A DNA stretch of 64,000 nucleotides, from NCBI RefSeq assembly GCF_026013605.1, contig NZ_JAPDPJ010000030.1, positions 1 to 64,000 of the forward strand, written 5' to 3'. Source of the stretch: Plebeiibacterium sediminum. GTDB lineage: Bacteria > Bacteroidota > Bacteroidia > Bacteroidales > Marinilabiliaceae. A model generated the notes under the pieces. That model did not search any database. It was not told where the DNA came from and was given only the letters and a program-made list of their open reading frames with translations. The position numbers and the translations under genes are program-made. This document shows positions 44,675 through 53,133 of the stretch, in pieces (within the stretch, counting starts at the first letter, position 1; every line of letters starts with the position of its first letter).

Positions 44675-47600
44675 TATTTGAACTTAGGTATTTGTAAATA
44701 AAATATAGCACCATTATTTTCTGAACTTTCAGCCCATACATCCCCACCTAATCTAGTCATGGCTTTCTTAACAATAGCTAATCCAATGCCTGTTCCTTCA
44801 TAATCTTCCACCCGATGTAAGCGTTGAAAAATATTAAATATTTTATCATGAAATATCATATCAAATCCTATTCCATTATCTTTTACAATAAGAATATGTT
44901 TATCGTTTGTTTGCTCATGATAGATGTGAATATAAGGATCAGACCGAGACCTTGTAAACTTAATAGCATTTTCAATAACATTTCTAAGTGCAATAGTTAA
45001 GGCATTCCGATCTGAGATTACGGTAATCTGTTTAATATCTATTTTAACTTTAATATTATTTTGAACAAGTTCGGATTTGCTTAAATGTAATACATCCTGA
45101 ATTACATCTGATAAATTAAAGGGAACCATATTAATTTCAGAACGTTCTAATCTTGAATAATTAAGCAAATCATCTATTAGTTTATTCATTTGATCAGTTC
45201 CTGAACATATGTTCTCAATAAATGACTTGGCCTCATCATTTAATGATTTAGCATATAAATCGAGCAAAAGCTTACTGTATCCATTTATTCCTCGTAGCGG
45301 AGCTTTTAAATCGTGTGACACAGAATAGGTAAAAGCTCTCAATTCATTATTTAATAACTCTAATTCAGCAGTACGTTTTTGAACTCTAGACTCTAATTCT
45401 ACATTAAGATTTTTGATTTCATCTTCGGCTATTTTTCTTTCAGTCATATCTCTGACCATAGCCATTATGGAGCCATCAGCTAATTGATTTGCAATTACCT
45501 CCGCCGAAAATTGCGTACCATCTTTGCGTTTAAAAATCCATTCACAATAATAGTCGGGTTGTGAAGTGATGTACTCTAAAGCTGCTTTTATATTTGAGTA
45601 CTCAAGCGTACTAACAATATCTGAAGCACAAAGACTAACAATCTCTTTTTTTGAATACCTTAACATTGAGCACATTGCAGGGTTAGAATCTAACAAATTA
45701 CCATTTTTATTTGCAATTATAATTCCATCAGGAGCAGTATCAAACAACATTTTATATATGGCATTTCGTTCTTTTATTTCGGCCTGCATTTGTTTATTCT
45801 CAGTAACATCTTGTATTAAGCCCAAAAGACGCTTAAGCTTTCCTAATGCGTTGAAATGAGCCTCAACATAGGCATTTATAACTCTGTTTTTTTTATTCTT
45901 ATATCTTATTTGAAATTCAAACGATTGAGGACTACGACTGGATTGCGCATCGAGTATTTTATTCTTTACAAATTCCTTATCACTTGGTACAACTAGATTT
46001 AAAAACTCTTGATACCCAAGATTAATATTCTTTTCAGATAAACCAGTTATATTATATAATTCTTTTGACCATATTCCTTTTCCTGATTCTATATTGTATT
46101 CCCAACTACCAATTTTTCCAATCCGCTGTGCCTCTTCTAATCTTTTTGTATGCTCATATAATTCAATATCAGTTAAAACTTTATTAATTCCAATTGATAA
46201 ATGTTGTGCCAGAGTTTGAATAAAAGAAATGTTTTCCTCTGAAAAATAATTGTGTTGGCTAGACATTAGTTCTAAAACACCATACAGTTTATTTTGAATA
46301 ACCAATGGAACTGTTAATGTAGAACGAATCCCTTTGCAGCTAATAAGTTCTATTTCTTGAATATGCACTAAATGCTGGGTACAATTGTTACCCAACAAGT
46401 AATGCCCTTTTTTAAACTTTTCGTAACTAAATGGCTTATAAGAATTTTCCAATATAAGACTTGATAATTCTATACTTAAATTAGCATTAACCGTCTTAAA
46501 ACTGCTGGTTTCCCCAATAAATTCTTTTATTACGGCATTATCACATTCTATTATTTCAAAAAGTTTTAGCAAAACAAATCGAGTGAACTCATTTAGGCTC
46601 TTTGATTGCATAACCAATACATCTACCTCTTTTAATAGCGCCAAGTAGGCATTTTGTCGTTTGAGAGAATTTTCTGCTTGTATTTTATCTGTAACATCTA
46701 AAACCATACCACTGATAAATACTTTACCTTCCACTTCCACACGCCCTCCATGTATTTCAATCCAAAGGCTGCTTTTATCTTTTCTAATACCTTTAGCTAC
46801 ATAACTTACATAAGCTGAATCATGATTATGCCCCTTCTGAAAACGTTCTTGTAGATTTAATCTTTCCTCTTTAGCAACTACGTCAATCGGTCTAACAGAT
46901 TCCAGCAGCTCAGCTTCATCATATCCAAATATCTCAGCAAACCTTTTATTAGTATATACAAATTTTTCATTATTAAAAATACAAATCCCAGTTAAAGATT
47001 GCTCAACCACCCCCTTAAAACGCTTTTCTGAATTAATAATTGCCTGTTCTGCTCTCTTACGTTGTGTTATATCCTCACAAATGGCAACATGATATTTAGG
47101 ATATTCACCCTGCAACCATAAACGTGCTACATGCAAGTTAACCCATACTAATGAACCATCTTTATGAAAATAGCGTTTTTCTATCACGAACATATCTATT
47201 TCTCCGTTCTTTAAACGCTCCATTTGTACTAAATCTTCATTGAGATCATCTGGGTGAGTAATCTCCATAAAATCTAATTGAAGAAATTCTTCAATATTAT
47301 AACCTACAATTTCACACTGTTTTTGATTTACTTCATAATATTTGCCGGTAGCCGTTTCAATAATAGAAACGCCAACTGCAGCCTGCTCAAAGATACTTCT
47401 AAACTTTAATTCACTTTCTTCAATTTTAATTGAATTTTGATGTTGAGTTGTAATATCTAAAACCGTTCCTGTAATAACATGTTCTCCATCTAATTCAATA
47501 TGAGAACCATGAATTTCTATCCATAATTCACGTTTATCTTTACGCTTGCCTTTTGCAAAATAATGAACGCTATTTACTTCCCCAATTAGGCGTCTGTTAA

Positions 47601-48249
47601 TATTTTCAAGGGCCTGTTGTCGTTCATTTTTTTCTACAACATCAGTAGGCTTTAATTTATTTAAAATTTCTTCACGTGTATAACCAAAAATATCGCAAAA
47701 TTTTTGATTTACATATAAAAATCGATCTTGATTAAAAATATAAATCCCTGTTAGTGATTGTTCAATAAGAGCCCTAAACTTGCTTTCTGATTCTTTTAAC
47801 CGATTAACAGCTCGCTTTCTTTCTGTAATATCTGTAAAGGTTACTGCAAACTGTCCACTCTGAGGACTAAAGCTATTCACATGAAACCACTTATTTAAAA
47901 CCTTTGAATAATCTTCAAACGTAATATTTTTACCTTCCAAAGCTACTTCTCCATATCTTTTTATCCAATAACCTGGTTCATTTTGAATACCAGATAATAC
48001 CTCACTAGCCTTACGACCAACTATCTTCTTAGCATTAAGTCCAGTCATTCGCTCAAATTCTGGATTAACATCAAGATAACGATAATCAACTGCCTGCTTA
48101 TTTTCATCCACAATAATTTCATGTAAAGCAAAACCTTCATTTATATTTTCGAATAGTTTTCTATATTTTTTCTCGCTTTTTTGAAGCATCTCCCTTGATT
48201 GCTCTTCGTGTACTTTAGCAAGACCTAATTCCGAAAGCATTTCGGTCAT
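44674..48249 (-). CDS. multi-PAS sensor histidine kinase, downstream half of a PocR-kinase gene
   Basis: 1191 residues, soluble. Six PAS domains (about 28-145, 150-275, 285-400, 405-530, 700-815, 820-935) and one GAF (about 545-690) precede a phytochrome-like core with H979 (YSVSHDLKAPLRG), N box VIENAIKFT and GTGIGLAIV. PAS 2 and PAS 4 are near-duplicates (both EQSLTGI.IF, ..DVV.K.ER, KGKRKDK/KGIRKDK, WIEIHG), pointing to internal duplication. There is no receiver of its own; the next gene is an Rcp1-like receiver. The N-terminus MTEMLSELGLAK is a linker rather than a domain start: it continues the reading of the upstream PocR gene after a one-base frame change. Confidence 0.9.
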   Translation of the reverse strand: MTEMLSELGLAKVHEEQSREMLQKSEKKYRKLFENINEGFALHEIIVDENKQAVDYRYLDVNPEFERMTGLNAKKIVGRKASEVLSGIQNEPGYWIKRYGEVALEGKNITFEDYSKVLNKWFHVNSFSPQSGQFAVTFTDITERKRAVNRLKESESKFRALIEQSLTGIYIFNQDRFLYVNQKFCDIFGYTREEILNKLKPTDVVEKNERQQALENINRRLIGEVNSVHYFAKGKRKDKRELWIEIHGSHIELDGEHVITGTVLDITTQHQNSIKIEESELKFRSIFEQAAVGVSIIETATGKYYEVNQKQCEIVGYNIEEFLQLDFMEITHPDDLNEDLVQMERLKNGEIDMFVIEKRYFHKDGSLVWVNLHVARLWLQGEYPKYHVAICEDITQRKRAEQAIINSEKRFKGVVEQSLTGICIFNNEKFVYTNKRFAEIFGYDEAELLESVRPIDVVAKEERLNLQERFQKGHNHDSAYVSYVAKGIRKDKSSLWIEIHGGRVEVEGKVFISGMVLDVTDKIQAENSLKRQNAYLALLKEVDVLVMQSKSLNEFTRFVLLKLFEIIECDNAVIKEFIGETSSFKTVNANLSIELSSLILENSYKPFSYEKFKKGHYLLGNNCTQHLVHIQEIELISCKGIRSTLTVPLVIQNKLYGVLELMSSQHNYFSEENISFIQTLAQHLSIGINKVLTDIELYEHTKRLEEAQRIGKIGSWEYNIESGKGIWSKELYNITGLSEKNINLGYQEFLNLVVPSDKEFVKNKILDAQSSRSPQSFEFQIRYKNKKNRVINAYVEAHFNALGKLKRLLGLIQDVTENKQMQAEIKERNAIYKMLFDTAPDGIIIANKNGNLLDSNPAMCSMLRYSKKEIVSLCASDIVSTLEYSNIKAALEYITSQPDYYCEWIFKRKDGTQFSAEVIANQLADGSIMAMVRDMTERKIAEDEIKNLNVELESRVQKRTAELELLNNELRAFTYSVSHDLKAPLRGINGYSKLLLDLYAKSLNDEAKSFIENICSGTDQMNKLIDDLLNYSRLERSEINMVPFNLSDVIQDVLHLSKSELVQNNIKVKIDIKQITVISDRNALTIALRNVIENAIKFTRSRSDPYIHIYHEQTNDKHILIVKDNGIGFDMIFHDKIFNIFQRLHRVEDYEGTGIGLAIVKKAMTRLGGDVWAESSENNGAIFYLQIPKFK

Positions 48250-48250
48250 T

Positions 48251-48724
48251 TTAGCTAAAAAAGTCTAGTTTATTTTTAATATCTGATTCTGACAATATAG
48301 GAACCTTACTTAGCGATTTTAGGTATTCACTTTCATTATAACCAAATTTTTTAGCCTGCTTTTTAAAAAACAAGAAATCAGGTTCCTCAAAAAAGAACTG
48401 CCCTGTAAATAAGTTTCCAAGATGTTGATTGTCAACAATTATTGGAACTGCTATATCTATCAAGCCATTTAAGCATTTGTATACATTAAACTTATTTCCT
48501 GCATTTAAACGGTTAGCTAAAGTTGTATCACTAAGTTTACAGTTTTTAGCAGACTGTGGGTGTACACGATGAAATTCAGTGCATATTTGCTGCCAACCAG
48601 ACTTTGATAATATAATTCCTTTAGAATCTACTAAGGCGGAAACAAGACCTGTAGCTTTAGTGTAACTTTTTAATAGCTCTTCAACCTTTTGCATGTCCAA
48701 AATTTGAGCAAGATTATATTTCAT
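48251..48724 (-). CDS. PocR sensory domain, separated from its kinase by a frameshift
   Basis: 157 residues that form one PocR ligand-binding domain (PAS-like fold named after the propanediol regulator): the three conserved cysteines appear in QQICTEFHR, AKNCKLSD and YKCLNGLIDIAVPI, followed by GNLFTGQFFFEEPD. The protein ends LDFFS after a run of six T (48262-48257 read on the minus strand) and a TAA. With one T fewer the frame would read LDFLAKMTEMLSELGLAK and continue straight into the 1191-residue kinase. PocR domains are usually N-terminal parts of kinases or regulators. Either a frameshift mutation, a phase-variable tract, a sequencing error, or two truly separate coupled genes. Confidence 0.85.
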   Translation of the reverse strand: MKYNLAQILDMQKVEELLKSYTKATGLVSALVDSKGIILSKSGWQQICTEFHRVHPQSAKNCKLSDTTLANRLNAGNKFNVYKCLNGLIDIAVPIIVDNQHLGNLFTGQFFFEEPDFLFFKKQAKKFGYNESEYLKSLSKVPILSESDIKNKLDFFS

Positions 48725-48984
48725 AACGCCATCTTTCTTTTAATATCTTTTCTTCACTTAAAGATATAGGTGTTTTTTTATGAAGAGCTTCAATAAACAT
48801 TATTGCTTGAAACTGTAATATATGAAATTATTATTTCAAATAAAATTACTTAACACTGTAAAACAATAAACAACTGATATACGGCATAAAAGTTTGATAC
48901 CTATAAAATAACATTTATTCTTTTTACACACAGAATACCATGGATCTCGCTAGCTCAAGGGCAATGTAATTAAGTTAAGAAAAT

Positions 48985-49416
48985 TCACATTGCATCTTTC
49001 TTGTTTTTCAATACCTTAGGTTTTGTGCGTTTTCTGTATTTGCTAACATCCCCTTCATATTTTCTATTAGGACGGATTGGAATAGTATGCTTTTTGAAAA
49101 GAGTTCTTAACTCTTCTGTTATTATTGACATATCTTTATCTGAAAAGAATAGTGCAATAATGCGATTCTTTAAGAATCCATATGAAAGATTGGTGTTTAC
49201 TTTGGATTGATATTCATTGTCCTTCGATTCTGATGCCAGTTCATCATTAATATCACCAACAATTAAGCTTTGAACGTTTGAAATAGATAAAGCTGCATAA
49301 AAGTCCTGCAGGATACTATTTTGAGAATAGCCAGAAAAATGTTCTGCTTTAATTTTATTCTTTAGTTCATCATAAAAAAAATCGACACTCCATCGCAAGA
49401 AATATAGCTTCTTGAA
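48985..49416 (-). pseudogene. IS4-family transposase, C-terminal remnant
   Basis: The open frame begins at 49416 without a start codon and reads KKLYFLRWSVDFFYDELKNK, then EHFSGYSQNSILQDFYAAL and VNTNLSYGFLKNRII, the C-terminal part of Bacteroidota IS4-family transposases. The YREK region is present but the catalytic glutamate (Y-x2-R-x3-E) is aspartate here. The N-terminal two thirds with the other DDE residues are missing. A TTG at 49398 could be called a start but the homology runs upstream of it, so this is a fragment and not a gene. Confidence 0.8.
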
Positions 49417-49567
49417 TATTAAATTATAAATTCAGACAGGCTGCAAGAAGAATTTAATGCAGTAGATTAGTTTTTTTATATTAAAGTATTATGCTTTTTT
49501 TGTAAAAAGCAATTTTCAAAGGAAGCCAACTCTGAATCCATATAAAAAAAATAATCATGATCAATAA

Positions 49568-50077
49568 CTAGTTTGCAAACGGATTTTCTTCTAATATAGG
49601 GGTTGCTATTTCATTTTGTTTTTTTTGCTCTTCATGATAATACACACTTAATCCAAACATCTCACCATTTCTATGTTTTGAATCTATGTTTAAGGCTTCA
49701 ATCTGAACGTTTATTCGTGTGGTGGTTCCAAAACTTACATTTACATGATCTGTAAATGAGTCTTTTTTATTATCCCAGAATACATACTTTGTTTCCGGAT
49801 CAATTAGTCTTATTCTATATGTAATTTTTTTGTTTGATTTACAAAGTTGAATATGATAAGCTTTTTCACCATAGAAATAATGAATTAAATTTATCTTTTC
49901 TTGGTTCTTTATAGGATATATTCTGGCTAAAGCTTTTTTATTATGGTATGTGTCTGTGGGTTCACAATCTAATTCATTAGCTCTTGTTTTATTACTTTGA
50001 GCAGATGTAATTGGAGAGTTTAATAGATAAAAAAGAAATATTATATAAAATATACCGGGATAAATTAAGTTTTTCAT
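49568..50077 (-). CDS. secreted/periplasmic protein of unknown function
   Basis: 169 residues with an N-terminal signal peptide (hydrophobic 8-25, ITSAQS cleavage region). The core KKITYRIRLIDPETKYVFWDN and following INVQIEAL strand pattern resemble the protein at 62744-63169 (FRLIDPESETVLYDN, IIIQVFAPN), so both belong to one small beta-rich family. It is the last gene of the minus-strand PorP/OmpA/ABC unit, 47 nt after the ABC gene. Function unknown. Confidence 0.75.
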   Translation of the reverse strand: MKNLIYPGIFYIIFLFYLLNSPITSAQSNKTRANELDCEPTDTYHNKKALARIYPIKNQEKINLIHYFYGEKAYHIQLCKSNKKITYRIRLIDPETKYVFWDNKKDSFTDHVNVSFGTTTRINVQIEALNIDSKHRNGEMFGLSVYYHEEQKKQNEIATPILEENPFAN

Positions 50078-50124
50078 AATTAGAGAATATTTAGGAGATA
50101 TTAATCTTATAAATGTATGTAATA

Positions 50125-53097
50125 TTATTTCGAATTAAAATACTTTCTTTTTAAAAATGTAGCAATATAAAAATAAATAACAATTGATATAAATATAAGA
50201 AAAAACATGTTATACACCCATGTTGTGCAGTTGTAATTACCTATTCTTTTATATGGGGCATATAAATGACTATTTCCGAATTTACTATTTGAAATATATA
50301 ATCCAGGTTGAAATTTTCTTATTAAATGATCGTTTATATATATATAATTAACATATTGGTTAGATTTTAAAACAATGTCGGAGAGTTTGGCATTACAATA
50401 TTTAGTTTTATTTATGGATTCAAGTTTGTTCTTAACAATGTTGTCAACTTGCTTTTCTGCAATTCTCATTTTGTCCCGTAATAAATTCTTTATATTGCTA
50501 ATTTCTATTATTTTTTCTTCAGCAATAGATTGATTAAGTGTATCAGGAATAATAAAATGATAGGTTGGGGCAGATATATTTTGTGTTTGTTTAAATAAAG
50601 AAAAAATTCTATTAGAACTTACTGATGGGTTTGTATCTAAGTAATTGTATAGTTCGGTTTCAATTGCTGGTAGAAAAAAATTGTACATGTAAATGATATT
50701 ACTTCGATCAATACTGGCATTTAGAATTTCTTTATTGTATTTGTTATTGCCGTATTGTAATGTAGCAAGAGCTTCGTATGACCATCTTGAAAATATTAAA
50801 TTAGAATAAAAAGGAACGTGTTTTTTAGAGGTTAATGTTGAATTGATTTTATCAAAATCAAGAATGGCTCCAGCTAAAAGAATTTGTGGTATTAAAATAA
50901 AAGGAATAGATATATATATGGACAAGGTTGATTTTAGTTTTGCAGAGATTACAAGACCTATCATTGCTGCAGATATTGCAGTAATCCACAAAATGACAAT
51001 GTATTGAAATGTAAGGCCCATTACTTCTTGTATATAGTTCCCAACTAATACTAACGAACTTACTTGTATAAAAGTAATTATTGAAACAATAACTAATTTG
51101 GAATTAAGATATGCATATGGATTAAGTTGTAAAAGTTGTTCTCTTTTTAATAGTTTTTTATCCCGGTGTATTTCATTAGCACTTGTAATTAATCCAAAAA
51201 ACAGAGCAATAATTACATTGATAAATATAAATACTGGAATATTTTCATTGTTATAAAAGCTATAATCCTTTACTCCTAATTTTGTTGATCGTATAAAGAA
51301 ATTAGTTACTAACGATAATAAAGGAGAGCCGAGCAATAAAAAAAATAAATATTGACTATCAGAAACCCTTGATAAAATACTTCTTTTAAAAAATACACTA
51401 AATTGTTTAGCAAAATTTGCTGTTTTATTTGATATACCACTTTTAACAATTTTATTTTCTTCTATTAGTAAGTCAACACGATAATTTTTTTTGTATTGAC
51501 TGTGCCATTCTTTATTTGAGATTTCTCGTTGCTGCATTGAATTACCCTCTTCATCTTTTTTAGAATAAGTAATCAAATCAAATATATATTTAGGATTATA
51601 TTGGTTATACTTATAAAAATCTTCTTCAATAGAATCAGCAATGTCAAGTTGGTTTTTAAAATATGAAGAAGCTAAGAAGGGATTTCCAAAATAAATAGGA
51701 AAACCTCCAGTGTCAATAATCAGCAATCTGTCAAATAATCTAAAAATATCAGAAGATGGTTGATGAATGTTTATTACAACAATGCTACCATTTTCAGAAA
51801 TTTTCTTTAGTAATTTAATAATTAATAAAGCATCTGATGAAGAAAGGCCAGAAGTTGGTTCATCAACGAATAAAATTTTAGGGTTGCGAATAATTTCTAT
51901 GGCAATGTTTAATCTTTTTCTTTGGCCACCACTAATTACTTTAGAGATAATACTGCCAACTTTTAGATTTTTAATATCTTCCAGACCAAAATTAAGTAGT
52001 GTTTCTGAAAGTAGTTGTTTAAGTTCTTGTTTATTTAATTCACTTCGGTTTAATTCGGTACAATATTTAAGGTTTTGATATACTGTTAATTCTTCAATTA
52101 ATGAATCTTCTTGAGGAACATAACCTACTAAATTTTTATTAAATTTAAAACTATCAGTGATAACTTCATTATTTATTAAAATTTGTCCTTTGTCTGGTTT
52201 TGATACTCCACATAAAATGTTGAATAATGTGGTTTTGCCAGATCCGCTGCCACCCAAAACAGCTGCCATTTGACCAGATTCAAGTTCAAAAGATACTTCT
52301 CTAATTCCTTGTTTGGTTTCAGGAAATATTTTCTGAATATTGATAGCTTTAAATGTTGTTATTTCTGTAAATTTAGTTTGGGCTTTTCTATATAAGTCTC
52401 CAAAGAAAACGGTTTGATAAGAACTGTTCTCAATTAAACCTCCGATACCTAATAAATAGGTTACTTTAGAAAATATTAATTGTTTGTTTAAAAGTAATTT
52501 GTCATTACCATTATACTTGAATATAAAAGCTTGAATACTTTTGAGATAGAATACAAAAAGTTTACCCTTAAAATCATTAATTTGGAGCATTTTAAAATTA
52601 GAAAGTTTATAATTAGAAAAGTCTCCAACTACAATCGGTAATTGAGTGTATGATAGTAACTCGTAATCTTCATTTAAAAAATGATTAATATTTTCAATAT
52701 CGCTTTTGTTTACTTGCAAATTTTCTTTTATCAAAAGAAAATTTTTATTACAAGATTCACTTACCTGATTATTTTTTTTCCCAATATTGATTAACCTTTC
52801 GGATAATATTAAATAGAGTTGGTACTTATAATACGAATTTAGATTTTTGTTAATCATATCTAATATTTCGAGAATCCTGTTCTGTATTTTTTCGTCGTTA
52901 AAAGTTTGAAAATCTAATATGAGTTCTTTGTAATAATCAATTAAACTATATTTTTGTCTTTGAGATACAATATTGCTAAGAAAGCTTTCTAAGTAATTGT
53001 AATTTAGGTTTTTATTTAAAGTGTGATCTTTTAGGAAAACTAATCCAAATAATTCAACTATGGAATTTAATGTATTTATTTTAAAATAGTTATTCAT
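50125..53097 (-). CDS. ABCG-like ABC transporter, ATPase fused to permease
   Basis: 990 residues. About 1-240 is an unrecognised mostly helical region; the ATPase (about 245-480) has Walker A GGSGSGKTT (near 281-289), signature ISGGQRKRLN (near 388), Walker B ILFVDEPTSGLSS and INIHQPSSDIF, the ABCG/White-type set. From about 590 an ABC2-type permease follows with five or six helices, a large extracytoplasmic segment (about 745-950) and a last helix (about 955-985). ATPase-first fusion is the ABCG layout. Located in an operon with PorP/SprF and OmpA/PD40 genes, it may serve the surface-secretion machinery (inference); the substrate is unknown. Confidence 0.88.
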   Translation of the reverse strand: MNNYFKINTLNSIVELFGLVFLKDHTLNKNLNYNYLESFLSNIVSQRQKYSLIDYYKELILDFQTFNDEKIQNRILEILDMINKNLNSYYKYQLYLILSERLINIGKKNNQVSESCNKNFLLIKENLQVNKSDIENINHFLNEDYELLSYTQLPIVVGDFSNYKLSNFKMLQINDFKGKLFVFYLKSIQAFIFKYNGNDKLLLNKQLIFSKVTYLLGIGGLIENSSYQTVFFGDLYRKAQTKFTEITTFKAINIQKIFPETKQGIREVSFELESGQMAAVLGGSGSGKTTLFNILCGVSKPDKGQILINNEVITDSFKFNKNLVGYVPQEDSLIEELTVYQNLKYCTELNRSELNKQELKQLLSETLLNFGLEDIKNLKVGSIISKVISGGQRKRLNIAIEIIRNPKILFVDEPTSGLSSSDALLIIKLLKKISENGSIVVINIHQPSSDIFRLFDRLLIIDTGGFPIYFGNPFLASSYFKNQLDIADSIEEDFYKYNQYNPKYIFDLITYSKKDEEGNSMQQREISNKEWHSQYKKNYRVDLLIEENKIVKSGISNKTANFAKQFSVFFKRSILSRVSDSQYLFFLLLGSPLLSLVTNFFIRSTKLGVKDYSFYNNENIPVFIFINVIIALFFGLITSANEIHRDKKLLKREQLLQLNPYAYLNSKLVIVSIITFIQVSSLVLVGNYIQEVMGLTFQYIVILWITAISAAMIGLVISAKLKSTLSIYISIPFILIPQILLAGAILDFDKINSTLTSKKHVPFYSNLIFSRWSYEALATLQYGNNKYNKEILNASIDRSNIIYMYNFFLPAIETELYNYLDTNPSVSSNRIFSLFKQTQNISAPTYHFIIPDTLNQSIAEEKIIEISNIKNLLRDKMRIAEKQVDNIVKNKLESINKTKYCNAKLSDIVLKSNQYVNYIYINDHLIRKFQPGLYISNSKFGNSHLYAPYKRIGNYNCTTWVYNMFFLIFISIVIYFYIATFLKRKYFNSK

Positions 53098-53133
53098 TAT
53101 ATATGGATGTTTAAAAGAAGTATGATTAATGAG

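Noticed and set aside
48251-48270. Programmed -1 frameshift at TTTTTTA in the PocR gene
   Set aside because: The heptamer is of the slippery type, but joining the two frames needs a +1 shift (or loss of one T), not -1.
49492-49511. Hairpin TGCTTTTT / AAAAAGCA as terminator of the minus-strand T9SS operon
   Set aside because: Stem is mostly A:T and no T-run follows in the minus direction; not convincing.
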